From the NCBI RefSeq assembly GCF_037969875.1, contig NZ_CP150218.1:2046001-2110000 (forward strand): DNA of 64,000 nucleotides. The letters run 5' to 3'. The translations under genes were made by a program, and so were the position numbers. Source of the DNA: Paenibacillus sp. FSL R7-0337. GTDB lineage: Bacteria; Bacillota; Bacilli; Paenibacillales; Paenibacillaceae. This document shows positions 35,781 through 46,756 of this stretch, piece after piece. The notes below the pieces were generated by a model. That model was not told the DNA's origin. It worked only from the letters and a program-made list of their open reading frames with translations, and did no database searches. Within the stretch, counting starts at the first letter, position 1; every line of letters begins with the position of its first letter.

Positions 35781-38700
35781 CTACTGATTGAGGCTGATTA
35801 TCCGGTACACTACCACCGCAGCCTGCTCCTTGGTCATCTGGGCCTTAGGCATGAAGTAGCCGTTTTGTGCGCCTTGGATGACTCCGTCAGCCCGAAGCCT
35901 CTCAATAGCGCCCGAAGCTTCCGCGTTCAGCTGGTTCAGATCCTTGAAGCTGTGAACAGCAGCAGAATCGCTCTTCAGCATGATCTGCTCCAGCTGGATG
36001 AGCCGGTTCAGCATTACCGCCATTTCCTGACGGCTGAGTGTATCGCTCGGACTGTAGAGCCCGTCTGCTCTACCTTTTACAATACCTAAGGCTCCAGCAA
36101 TGTTGATAGCCTCGGCATACGGGGAATCCTTACTGACATCCTTGAAGCCTGGAGCGGCTGCTCCAGCTTGAAGGTCAAAAGCATCGACCAGCAGCTGGGC
36201 AAATTCCGCCCGGTTCATCAATACCCCTGTCTCATAGGAAGCCTCTGCTCCCAGAGGAAGTATTCCGCTTGCAGCCAGAGCCTCAACGCTCTCGGCAGCC
36301 CATTTGCTGCTCTTATGATCCGGCAGCTTCACTGTGGCAACCGCATACTGTCCAAGCTCCTTGGTCTGGAAGGAGACATAGCCTGTAGCCGGATCATATT
36401 GACGATCCTTCACAACTGCAAGCTTACCATTCTCCAGCACTTGATAGACTGCAAGCTGGTGCGCCCGCTCGCCTGACTTAAGTTCATAAGGCAGCAGCAG
36501 GGTAAGCGCAGCAGCGTCCACTGCTGTGTTCTTGGCTCCACGGATCGCAAGCGAGAAGTCCAGTACAGCCGCTCCATCCAAGCGGGTCTTCACTGCTGCC
36601 GGCCATCCGTCCTGGCCCACACGCTTAACTTGAAGCTGAAGAACATCCCCAGCCTGCGTATCCTGCAATTTCAGCAGCTGTGTGTTCAGGCTCAGCACTG
36701 CCCCGAAGCCGCTCTCAATACGAATCTCCTTAATTTTCGGCTGTGCGGCCAGACCCTGAAGCGGAAGCCCCAGCTGCAGCACTTCGGTCCCGGAGGCAGG
36801 CTTGACAGCAATCTTCAGAATGCCGCTGTCCAGCGACTGAAGCACGGCCTGACTTACTACATCCGGCGTGAGATCAACATTCAGCACTCCAGCCTTATCC
36901 GGGGAAGTCTGAACGGTCAGCTTGCCATCTGCGAAGACCGCTGCCGGAGCCGGTGATTTCACAGGTGGTGACGAGCCTGGCGATGGATACGAAGAAGTCC
37001 CATCTGTAGGGGTTGGCGGTGCCGCCTCAGGTGCCACAAAGGTCAAAATCCCGAAGTTTGAGGTATCCCGCCACGTATCCTCTCCCCTGTCATTCCATTT
37101 ACTCGTACTGCGGGTGCCGTCGCCCCGGTCATCATTGATCTGGAGATCAAGCCCGATGGAGCTTCCCGCCGCCCCCTTGATCGTGCCGAAATGTATCTTG
37201 GCTTCCACGCGGTACCCGGTGTCCGTATGGACTACCGCGCTGGTCAATCTGCTATCCGAGGCTCCTCCGCCAAAGGATGCCACATTATTAATGTTAATCC
37301 GGTATTGGCCGTCATCCCCCTCATAATACGGGGTTCTGCTGAAATTCTCATCGATGAAGATCTCCACGGAGTCCTGGTCCCATGGATTCGCAGCATCCGC
37401 CTTCAGCAAGACGTCCTTCACATCAATGATCAGATAGAGGCTGTCCTCCATCCACATCGATCTGGCTTCTGCGGTGGTACTGTAAGGCGCGGCAGTCATT
37501 TTCACCTGAAAAGGCTTTGCCTTCTCCCACTGCGTATCCATCTGTCCGTCGATCTTCACCTGACCCTTCAGCGATTCCGCCGAATTAGGCATGGCAGAGA
37601 GCCGGAGAACACCGTAATGACTGGTATCTGTGTCCTGGGACCGGCTTCTGTCATTCCAGTAGGCAGGAACAGAAGCCGGAACACCGGCGTCACTGACACG
37701 GATATCAAGACCCAGCTCCGCGCCTGCGGCACCCTTGACGGTTACGAGCGGAATTCTTGCTTCAATGATATAACCGCCCTCGCGTTCTGTGCTGGTGAAG
37801 CTGACTCCTTCGGTCCCGGAGCCCGAACGCGGCAAGCTGATCTTGCGGTCATCCGGCTGATACGCCGTAGTCTTCCCATTGTTCTCATCCAGGAAAAGCT
37901 CAACCTTGTCTTCCCCGTTCTGACTTGCATCGGTTACGTCTACCTTCACATACAGGTTATCGGTATCCCACAGCGTATGAACCTTGGCAGATACTGTGCT
38001 GCCCTGTTCAAGTGGAATCCCTGCTGTTTTGCTCCATAGGGCTTTCCCGGCTGCGCCTGCCTGAGGCGTACCCTCAAGCGCCACGGCTACATTGTGAATG
38101 GCCGGCAGCTTGGACGGGTCCACCGCCCCCCAGAAAGCAGGCTTCGCCTTCAGCTGCTCATCGAACAACATAGCATGGTTGTTGTAGCTTTTCTCATCCT
38201 GCACGCCCCAAATGGAGACTGAGGAGATCGTATCCTTGTACTTCTTGTAGAGCTCGAACAGATCATTATAGCGTTTGCCCTGCCGCGCAGCAATATCCGC
38301 AGGCAGCGGAGCAGAAGGGCTGATGCCCGAATCTACGTCCAGCTCAGTGATTTGAATGTCCAACCCAAGCTGCGAGAATTGCTGAATCGTCTTTTCAATC
38401 TCCGAAATGGATGGGGAGAATAGTCCGTGATGAGACTGGAGGCCCACGCCGTCAATCAGATTCTTCGCCTTGAGCGTCTTCAGCAGCTTGTAGATATGCT
38501 CACGCTTTTCCGGTACCTCTGTGTAATAATCATTGTAATAGAGCTTCGCTTCCGGGTCCGCCGCACGGGCGAATTCAAAAGCCTTCTCGATATAGTCCGG
38601 ACCAATCAGCTTATACCAAGGGGACAGTCTCATCCCGTCCGGGCCGCCGCCATTGTCGGCAATTGCTTCGTTCACTACATCCCAGGCATAGATTTTTCCC

Positions 38701-40112
38701 TTATAGCGGTGCATAACGGTCTCAATATAACTCTGTAGACGCGTAAGCAGCAGCTCTCTGCTTGCCGGCTGGCCGTCAGGACCCGTGAACATCCACTCGG
38801 CAGCATCCACATGCCACAACAGCGCGTGTCCGCGAAGTCCCATTCCGTTCGCCTGGGCGAAATTCACATATTTATCCGCCCCGTCGAACACATAAGTGCC
38901 CTCGGAAGGAGCAAGGAATTTGGGCTTCATTTCATAGGTGGCTGTGATGCTGTTGAAATGCTTCTTCAGCAGTTCCCCATAGACCCCTTCCATCTGCCAG
39001 GAGTACGCAGCGGCACCAATGGCGAAGTCGTTCGCATAGATGTCTTTTAGCGCAGGGATATCCTGTTCAATGCTCATCTCAGGTGCGGGTTCAACAACCA
39101 CATCATCTACATAAAAAGATAACGTATCCACAGTCTCCTCTGTAACATAAGGAGTCTCCACGAACAGGTTCACCTCAGACGGCTGGTCGCTGTACTGAAA
39201 AGTCCCCTTCAGCAGATGCCACTGATCCCACTGATCGGCCTTAATATCAACCTTATCAATTGCATTCCAGCTCTCGGAACCGGCCTTCTTATACACCGTC
39301 ATTTGCAGGCTTTTGTCGGCCTCCGGCTTCTCCTTCAGACGGACATACAGCGAGAACTGGTAGCTCTTGCCCGGCCGCAGATGCTCCTTCACACTCAGGC
39401 TTGGCCCATGGAAGCTGCGCTCTCTTCCTTCGACCAGCATACTGTTGGTCCCGGTATTGGCAGTATCCTGGCTCACGGACAGCGACTCCGGTCCAATCCG
39501 GTTCTTCCAGCCCTGAAGCGTTCCGTCTTCAAAATCCGTGCGCAGCCCTTCCTCCCCTTCCGGGACTTCAGCAGCTGCGGTGGTAATCTTGATATCATCC
39601 ACGTAGAAGGATGTTCCTGCTGCGGCTTCTGCATAAATCTCCGTGAAGCCTACCTTATCGCCTGTAATAAAAGTACCTTCCAGATACGTCCATTCCCCCG
39701 ACCCCTTCGCTCCGCTAAGTTCCGCTACAAGCGTCCAGTCCTCTTTTTCGCCGATTTGGGTATGTACTGTGAATTTGACCGGCGCCGGAGATTTCACCCA
39801 TGCTCCCACAGTGTAGGCTGTGTTCGGAGTCATATGATCCGTCAGAACCTGATTGGGCCCTTCCCAATCCTTGGTGCGCCCATCCACGTACAGACTGTAT
39901 GTGCCTCCATGATAGACCTCCTTCGTTACTGTAAGCTGTTCGTCTCCCTTCTTGGTCCAGCCCTGTGCGGTGCCGTCCTCAAAGTCCGAAGCAAGAACAA
40001 CTGCCGGATCTCCCTCAGCCGCAGCATAGACCGGTGTCCGCATCGGCAGCACCGAGGCTGCCAAGACGGCCAGCGCCAGCCCTAAGCTCATCATTCGTTT
40101 ACGATTGAGCAT
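35781..40112 (-). CDS. xynA: Modular cell-surface GH10 endo-beta-1,4-xylanase with CBM22, CBM9 and SLH domains
   Basis: 1443 residues. Signal peptide 1-31; two CBM22-like modules (about 36-180 and 190-345), each with SLYVDGR/SMLVEGRE and FYVDD ends; GH10 catalytic domain (about 352-665); two CBM9-like modules (about 670-860 and 870-1050); a Pro/Ser linker; a beta domain of unknown type (about 1085-1265); three SLH repeats to the end for attachment to the cell wall. Acid/base Glu482 (WDVVNEAI) and nucleophile Glu590 (ITELDVD) are present. Usual substrate-binding residues differ: the ENxxK motif reads TYEMK and QGHW reads QSHH. RBS AGGAGGG precedes the ATG. It resembles XynA1 of Paenibacillus in plan. 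Confidence 0.93.
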   Translation of the reverse strand: MLNRKRMMSLGLALAVLAASVLPMRTPVYAAAEGDPAVVLASDFEDGTAQGWTKKGDEQLTVTKEVYHGGTYSLYVDGRTKDWEGPNQVLTDHMTPNTAYTVGAWVKSPAPVKFTVHTQIGEKEDWTLVAELSGAKGSGEWTYLEGTFITGDKVGFTEIYAEAAAGTSFYVDDIKITTAAAEVPEGEEGLRTDFEDGTLQGWKNRIGPESLSVSQDTANTGTNSMLVEGRERSFHGPSLSVKEHLRPGKSYQFSLYVRLKEKPEADKSLQMTVYKKAGSESWNAIDKVDIKADQWDQWHLLKGTFQYSDQPSEVNLFVETPYVTEETVDTLSFYVDDVVVEPAPEMSIEQDIPALKDIYANDFAIGAAAYSWQMEGVYGELLKKHFNSITATYEMKPKFLAPSEGTYVFDGADKYVNFAQANGMGLRGHALLWHVDAAEWMFTGPDGQPASRELLLTRLQSYIETVMHRYKGKIYAWDVVNEAIADNGGGPDGMRLSPWYKLIGPDYIEKAFEFARAADPEAKLYYNDYYTEVPEKREHIYKLLKTLKAKNLIDGVGLQSHHGLFSPSISEIEKTIQQFSQLGLDIQITELDVDSGISPSAPLPADIAARQGKRYNDLFELYKKYKDTISSVSIWGVQDEKSYNNHAMLFDEQLKAKPAFWGAVDPSKLPAIHNVAVALEGTPQAGAAGKALWSKTAGIPLEQGSTVSAKVHTLWDTDNLYVKVDVTDASQNGEDKVELFLDENNGKTTAYQPDDRKISLPRSGSGTEGVSFTSTEREGGYIIEARIPLVTVKGAAGAELGLDIRVSDAGVPASVPAYWNDRSRSQDTDTSHYGVLRLSAMPNSAESLKGQVKIDGQMDTQWEKAKPFQVKMTAAPYSTTAEARSMWMEDSLYLIIDVKDVLLKADAANPWDQDSVEIFIDENFSRTPYYEGDDGQYRININNVASFGGGASDSRLTSAVVHTDTGYRVEAKIHFGTIKGAAGSSIGLDLQINDDRGDGTRSTSKWNDRGEDTWRDTSNFGILTFVAPEAAPPTPTDGTSSYPSPGSSPPVKSPAPAAVFADGKLTVQTSPDKAGVLNVDLTPDVVSQAVLQSLDSGILKIAVKPASGTEVLQLGLPLQGLAAQPKIKEIRIESGFGAVLSLNTQLLKLQDTQAGDVLQLQVKRVGQDGWPAAVKTRLDGAAVLDFSLAIRGAKNTAVDAAALTLLLPYELKSGERAHQLAVYQVLENGKLAVVKDRQYDPATGYVSFQTKELGQYAVATVKLPDHKSSKWAAESVEALAASGILPLGAEASYETGVLMNRAEFAQLLVDAFDLQAGAAAPGFKDVSKDSPYAEAINIAGALGIVKGRADGLYSPSDTLSRQEMAVMLNRLIQLEQIMLKSDSAAVHSFKDLNQLNAEASGAIERLRADGVIQGAQNGYFMPKAQMTKEQAAVVVYRIISLNQ

Positions 40113-40137
40113 CTGTACCCTCCTAAGAATCTTCTTT

Positions 40138-40151
40138 ATAAAGCGCTTACA
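40138..40151. promoter_or_regulatory. Candidate CcpA (cre) site at the xylanase transcription start
   Basis: Minus strand TGTAAGCGCTTTAT matches TGWNANCGNTNWCA at 12 of 14 positions and includes the palindromic AAGCGCTT core. It begins at the predicted transcription start (near 40151). Confidence 0.6.
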
Positions 40152-40157
40152 GATTGA

Positions 40158-40185
40158 ATTATAGCTCTATGGAAATCGTTTACAA
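40158..40185 (-). promoter_or_regulatory. Sigma-A promoter of the xylanase
   Basis: The minus-strand -10 TATAAT (40158-40163) is perfect; TTGTAA (40180-40185) is the -35 at a 16-bp spacing. The weak -35 suggests dependence on the activator bound at 40195-40220. Confidence 0.65.
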
Positions 40186-40194
40186 ATAACAATT

Positions 40195-40220
40195 TGATAG
40201 TATTGATAACAAAATGATAA
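40195..40220. promoter_or_regulatory. TGATAA repeat element shared with the transporter promoter
   Basis: TGATAG at 40195 and TGATAA at 40204 and 40215. The 19 bases ATTGATAACAAAATGATAA (40202-40220) are identical to 34903-34921, and both copies lie about 90-120 bp upstream of their start codons. Confidence 0.75.
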
Positions 40221-40310
40221 GCGGAGCGGGAAAAATTAGCGGTTTTCCGCATACACCCGGCCCCCCTCGCGCCAGCACATGTTTCGAACCACGCTCCTCC
40301 GCCTCTGCGC

Positions 40311-40410
40311 AATGTAATCGGTTTTTCGATTACATTCGGCCCGCACACCACCATCCGGCGCAATGTAATCGGTTTTTCGATTACATTGAGCCGGATGGTT
40401 CGGTTTTTCG
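40311..40410. repeat. Hairpin repeat family AATGTAATCGGTTTTTCGAT
   Basis: Copies at 40311 and 40362 (51 apart) and a shorter CGGTTTTTCGGTTACAT at 40401. Each copy is self-complementary: ATGTAATCG pairs with CGATTACAT around GTTTTT. Relatives occur at 27636 and 27684. Confidence 0.8.
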
Positions 40411-40471
40411 GTTACATGCGACCTCGCCTGGCCTGTGCCCCGGCGGAATCCGGCCGATTTCCTATTTCTAC

Positions 40472-40511
40472 GCAAAAAAGCAGCACACTCCATCCCTCCG
40501 AAGTGCGCTGC
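40472..40511 (-). terminator. Terminator of the GH95 gene
   Basis: Stem GCAGCGCACTTC with GGAGTGTGCTGC (two G-U pairs), followed by TTTTTTGCG on the minus strand, about 50 bp past the stop at 40559. Confidence 0.82.
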
Positions 40512-40558
40512 AAACTATACAGTCTCTGATCTACTCTTCTTTATTTACTCTACCCACT

Positions 40559-42931
<2,373 letters not shown>

Positions 42932-43025
42932 TGCGCAGCTTACCTCCATACACCGTAATTTCTAATCTGGCTGAACCCTTCCATCCTGATAAATCCTGAT
43001 AACACTCTCATTATATAGGCATCTG

Positions 43026-44771
43026 TCAGGAAAGACGAATCCGCAGAGTATACTCAAGCGGAGTGATGAGTGTTACGAGGACTTTCTGGCAGCCTTCGGG
43101 ATAACTCATCCCGCGGATATCGGCCAGATGATGCTCATGACAGCCCTGCTCAAGCTCCATCCAATCCTCCCCGGAGCTGTAGCGCAGCGTCCCGGCAGCC
43201 CAGAAGGAAGTCTTGCTCATACCCGGTACCGGCGTCAGCGCGGAGCCTTCGAGTCTGCCCTCGCTGCCGAAGAGCAGGACAATCTGAGTCAGCACATCTG
43301 CCGGGGACGGTGCTGAGAAGTGCAGATCCCAGCCTGCTTCCCAGCCTGCTTCCCACTCGCTTACCTTCACGCAGACACTGCTGGTCTGGTTATGGGTAAG
43401 CGGCCGCTCGCTATGCGGCAGCAGATACCACGGGCTGGTAGGCAAGCCGGTGCGCGGAGGCAGCTTATCTGCGGGAATAGTGCCATAGTAGCCTTTATCG
43501 GCAGCTGACTCCAGCTGGAATCCGTCCGCTGTCTCCGTAAGTGAATCCATCGTAATCAGTCCCGGCTCGAAGCTTGAAGCCAGCTGGACCCCCAGCAGCC
43601 TTGCCCGGCCATGCCGCAGCGAGAACAGCGAGGAGGCCTCGGTCATCACGCTTACACTGGTCTCTCCGCTGCGCACCCGGGCAACCGGAGCGCCGAATTC
43701 CGTATGCTGCTTGCTGTGGCGGACAGGTCCGCCGTAGCCGTCCTGCCCGATCCGTCCGATCAGCTCCTGACGGTTGAACGCGCCATCTATTACCTTGCGG
43801 TAGCTGTCCGGCAGTTCTCCCGGCGAGACTGAAGCCGCCTGCATCTGCGGATAGAGCAGGAATCCCAGCATAATCTGATTGGGCAGCGAGCCCGGATGCA
43901 TCACCGAGCGGCTTGCCAGCAGCGCAAGAGCTGCGAATTCCGGGTCATGGTCATGTTCTGCCATTAGCTGATAGCACAGATAATAGTCAGCCAGCGAGTA
44001 GACGCTGCCGAAATCCTGCCGCCCTGAATAATCAGTGACCACCTCACCGTCCGGGTGAACCAGATATTTCATCATCCGCAGATTCTGGCGGACCGGCTCC
44101 AGCAGCTCAGGACGGTTCAGATCCTGCGCGGCGTAATAGAGCATAATGTCACTGACCGTGTTGTAGATTCCGTTACTCCGCTCCGTCCATTCGCCGTCCG
44201 GCGTAATGTCCATCCCCTCCTGCAGCCATTCCCCGGCTCTTGCCTGCAGCTCCTCCAGGGCAAAAATCCGGTACAAAGACCCCAGCGCGGCAGTCAGCAC
44301 CCAGCGGTGATTCGGGGTATGCACACCCCCGGTCAGCATCGCCGGAATCGTCCGCTCCAGGAAGACTCTAATCTGATCCGTCACCGGCTTCAGCGGCGGC
44401 CAGCTCTGCCGCTCCAGCAGCGTGAGGATATTGGCTAATCCGACCACCACGAACGCTGTATCCGGCGGTGAATGATAATTCGTCCAGCCCGGCGAGATCG
44501 TACCGTCCTCATGCTGGAACCGCAGCATGAACGCCATCCCCTCATACAGCTGCTCCAGCAGCACCAGATCCCGGTAATACCGGGACTGCTCATTCACCAG
44601 CGCAGCCGCCCATGCCGCCAGATACTGGGCCGTGCCGGTGTGATTCGGCCAGGCTACGCCGCTCAGCGGATCACGCACACCCCCGAAGTACCGGCTCTCC
44701 CGGTCATTAATCTGCAGCTCCATAGATTCCTGTGTCCATTTATCATTAATGTCCGTTATCTTCTTGAACAT
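43026..44771 (-). CDS. Uncharacterised (alpha/alpha)-toroid enzyme with C-terminal beta domain, heparinase II/III-like
   Basis: 581 residues, no signal peptide. The N-terminal ~340 residues are helical with repeated aromatic/His patterns of an alpha-toroid carbohydrate enzyme: WPNHTGTAQYLAAWAAAL, DGTISPGWTNYHSPPDTAFV, and TPNHRWVLTAALGSLYRIF, whose NH-x-W resembles heparinase II/III-type lyases. The remainder appears beta-rich (SPWYLLPHSERPLTHNQTSS, LRYSSGEDWMELEQGCHEHH). I do not recognise a defined GH or PL family. RBS GGGGAG precedes the ATG. Between a transporter and a GH95, it is expected to process the same imported oligosaccharide, possibly opening an uronate-containing chain. Confidence 0.6.
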   Translation of the reverse strand: MFKKITDINDKWTQESMELQINDRESRYFGGVRDPLSGVAWPNHTGTAQYLAAWAAALVNEQSRYYRDLVLLEQLYEGMAFMLRFQHEDGTISPGWTNYHSPPDTAFVVVGLANILTLLERQSWPPLKPVTDQIRVFLERTIPAMLTGGVHTPNHRWVLTAALGSLYRIFALEELQARAGEWLQEGMDITPDGEWTERSNGIYNTVSDIMLYYAAQDLNRPELLEPVRQNLRMMKYLVHPDGEVVTDYSGRQDFGSVYSLADYYLCYQLMAEHDHDPEFAALALLASRSVMHPGSLPNQIMLGFLLYPQMQAASVSPGELPDSYRKVIDGAFNRQELIGRIGQDGYGGPVRHSKQHTEFGAPVARVRSGETSVSVMTEASSLFSLRHGRARLLGVQLASSFEPGLITMDSLTETADGFQLESAADKGYYGTIPADKLPPRTGLPTSPWYLLPHSERPLTHNQTSSVCVKVSEWEAGWEAGWDLHFSAPSPADVLTQIVLLFGSEGRLEGSALTPVPGMSKTSFWAAGTLRYSSGEDWMELEQGCHEHHLADIRGMSYPEGCQKVLVTLITPLEYTLRIRLS

Positions 44772-44856
44772 CTGATTGACTCCCCTATCTGCCAGCCCTG
44801 TTAGGGCGTGAATTATACTGAATCTGCAACAGACAATACTATAATAGTCAATAGCC

Positions 44857-45729
44857 TCAGCCCTTCACGGCTCCGGTCATCACACCCGAGACGAAGTATC
44901 TTTGCAGCCATGGATAGACGAGTAGAATAGGCACTGTGGCGAACACTACAGTAGCCGCCTTCAGACTCTCCGGCACAACCGTGCTGATCGCATTCCCCTC
45001 CATTCTCATCATATCGGTTACCTGGCTGTTCTGGATCATATGATAGAGCTTAAGCTGGAGCGGATACAGCTCCGGCTTCGTGATATACATCAGCGTATCC
45101 TGGAATCCGTTCCATCTGCCGACGGCATAGAACAGGCTTAGAGTAGCAAGCACCGGCATGGATAACGGCAGAATGATACGGATTAGCGTCCCGAACTGGC
45201 TGCTGCCGTCGATCTCAGCGGACTCCTTGAGCGCGTCCGGAATCCCGGCCAGAAAAGAAATCAGGATAATCATATAGAAGGGGCTAATAAGTCCGGGCAG
45301 CACCAGCGCCCAGATCGTATTCAGCAAATGCAGCTCCCGTGTCAGAATATACTCTGGAATAATACCGCCGCTGAAGAACATGGTGACAACAATGATGAAC
45401 ATGAAGATTTTACGGCCCTTCAGATCCTTCTTCGACAGGGCATAGCCCGCCGCAACCGTCATCACCATGCACAGTGCTGTGAACAGCACCGTCAGGAATA
45501 TCGTGAAGGCCAGCGAGCGGATCATCGCGGCATCACCGAACACTTTTTTATACGCCTCAATATTGAAGTCCATAGGGAACAAAGTAACTTTGCCCGAAGC
45601 AATCGGGACCGTTCCGCTGAAGGATACAGCGAGAATATGCACGAACGGAATCAGACATGCCAGCACCGATAAGGTCAAGCAGATCACAATCCATGTATCA
45701 AACGCCTTGTTAGCTGCTCTTTCATTCAT
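44857..45729 (-). CDS. CUT1 sugar ABC transporter permease (YtcP type)
   Basis: 290 residues, six predicted membrane segments. EAA loop KESAEIDGSSQFGTLIRIIL; C-terminus YFVSGVMTGAVKG. I start at the ATG at 45729, eight bases after GGGAG, rather than the GTG at 45738. A short GCCCT/AGGGC hairpin (44795-44807) separates it from the toroid gene. It pairs with 45757-46659. Confidence 0.92.
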   Translation of the reverse strand: MNERAANKAFDTWIVICLTLSVLACLIPFVHILAVSFSGTVPIASGKVTLFPMDFNIEAYKKVFGDAAMIRSLAFTIFLTVLFTALCMVMTVAAGYALSKKDLKGRKIFMFIIVVTMFFSGGIIPEYILTRELHLLNTIWALVLPGLISPFYMIILISFLAGIPDALKESAEIDGSSQFGTLIRIILPLSMPVLATLSLFYAVGRWNGFQDTLMYITKPELYPLQLKLYHMIQNSQVTDMMRMEGNAISTVVPESLKAATVVFATVPILLVYPWLQRYFVSGVMTGAVKG

Positions 45730-45756
45730 AATGTACACTCCCGATCCAAAGGTTGA

Positions 45757-46659
45757 TTATAGGATGCTCTCGTCTGTAAGCTTCTTGGAAATATAGTTCG
45801 CCCCCAGCAGGAATAGAAGTCCGACCACTGCCTGGAACAATCCAACCACCGTAGCCAGCGTATACTGCCCCGATTCCAGACCGATCCGGTAGACAAAGGT
45901 ACTCAGCACATCCGAGTATTCCATAACCGCAAGGTTACCGATTACGAACGGCCGCTCGAAGCCAATCGAGATCATGTTGCCCAGATTAATGATCAGCAGC
46001 GTAACAATCGTCGGCTTGATCCCTGGAATCGTAATATGCAGAATGCGCTTGATTCTTCCGGCCCCATCGACCTCCGCCGCTTCGAACAGCTCTTTATTGA
46101 TGCCCGCGAGTGCCGCCAGATAGAGAATCGTCCCCCAGCCTGCGCTCTGCCAGACACCGGTCAGCAGGTAAGTGATCAGCCAATAATTTTTGTCAGAGAG
46201 GAAGGGAATGGCATCCAGCCCCAGGCTTGTTAACAGGTTGTTAATCATCCCGGACTGCTGGCCAAATAGCTGGTATACAATCCCGCCGATGATTACCCAG
46301 GAAATAAAATGCGGAATATACAGAATCGTCTGAGACAGCTTCTTGAACCAGACCACCTTCAGCTCAAACAGCATGATCGCAATAATTAGGGGGGCGGGAA
46401 AAGAAACGATCAAATCCAGAAAGTTCAGCATCAACGTGTTGCGTAAGGTTATATAAAAGTCCTGATTCGCAAATACCTCGCGGAATCCGTCAAGACCAAT
46501 CCATTCACTGCCACCGATGCCTTTGAAAAAGTTGAAGTCCTTGAACGCAATCTGCACACCATACATTGGACCGTACTTGAAAATAATAAAGAACAGGATG
46601 GGTAAGACCAGCAATGCGTACATCTGCCAATTTCTGCGGAAATAACGGGTGTATCCCAC
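45757..46659 (-). CDS. CUT1 sugar ABC transporter permease (LplB type), GTG start
   Basis: 300 residues; TM1 near 14-32 followed by YGPMYGVQIAFKDFNFFKG, the LplB signature. EAA loop EAAEVDGAGRIKRILHITIP. The start codon is GTG at 46659, with GGAGGAGG seven to eight bases upstream. It is the middle gene of binding protein, permease, permease. Confidence 0.92.
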   Translation of the reverse strand: MGYTRYFRRNWQMYALLVLPILFFIIFKYGPMYGVQIAFKDFNFFKGIGGSEWIGLDGFREVFANQDFYITLRNTLMLNFLDLIVSFPAPLIIAIMLFELKVVWFKKLSQTILYIPHFISWVIIGGIVYQLFGQQSGMINNLLTSLGLDAIPFLSDKNYWLITYLLTGVWQSAGWGTILYLAALAGINKELFEAAEVDGAGRIKRILHITIPGIKPTIVTLLIINLGNMISIGFERPFVIGNLAVMEYSDVLSTFVYRIGLESGQYTLATVVGLFQAVVGLLFLLGANYISKKLTDESIL

Positions 46660-46756
46660 AACGATTCCTCCTCCACTGTGCCCCTGAGGCTGTAGGGGGA
46701 AGCAGCCAAGACCGGCAGCCCTGCCGCTCCCCCTCCCTCACGGACCGCTAATTCAA

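Larger units (their letters stand above)
40113..40558. other. 446-bp intergenic region upstream of the xylanase
   Basis: It contains the xylanase promoter, cre and TGATAA element (40138-40220), a hairpin repeat family (40311-40410) and the terminator of the GH95 gene (40472-40511). Confidence 0.7.
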
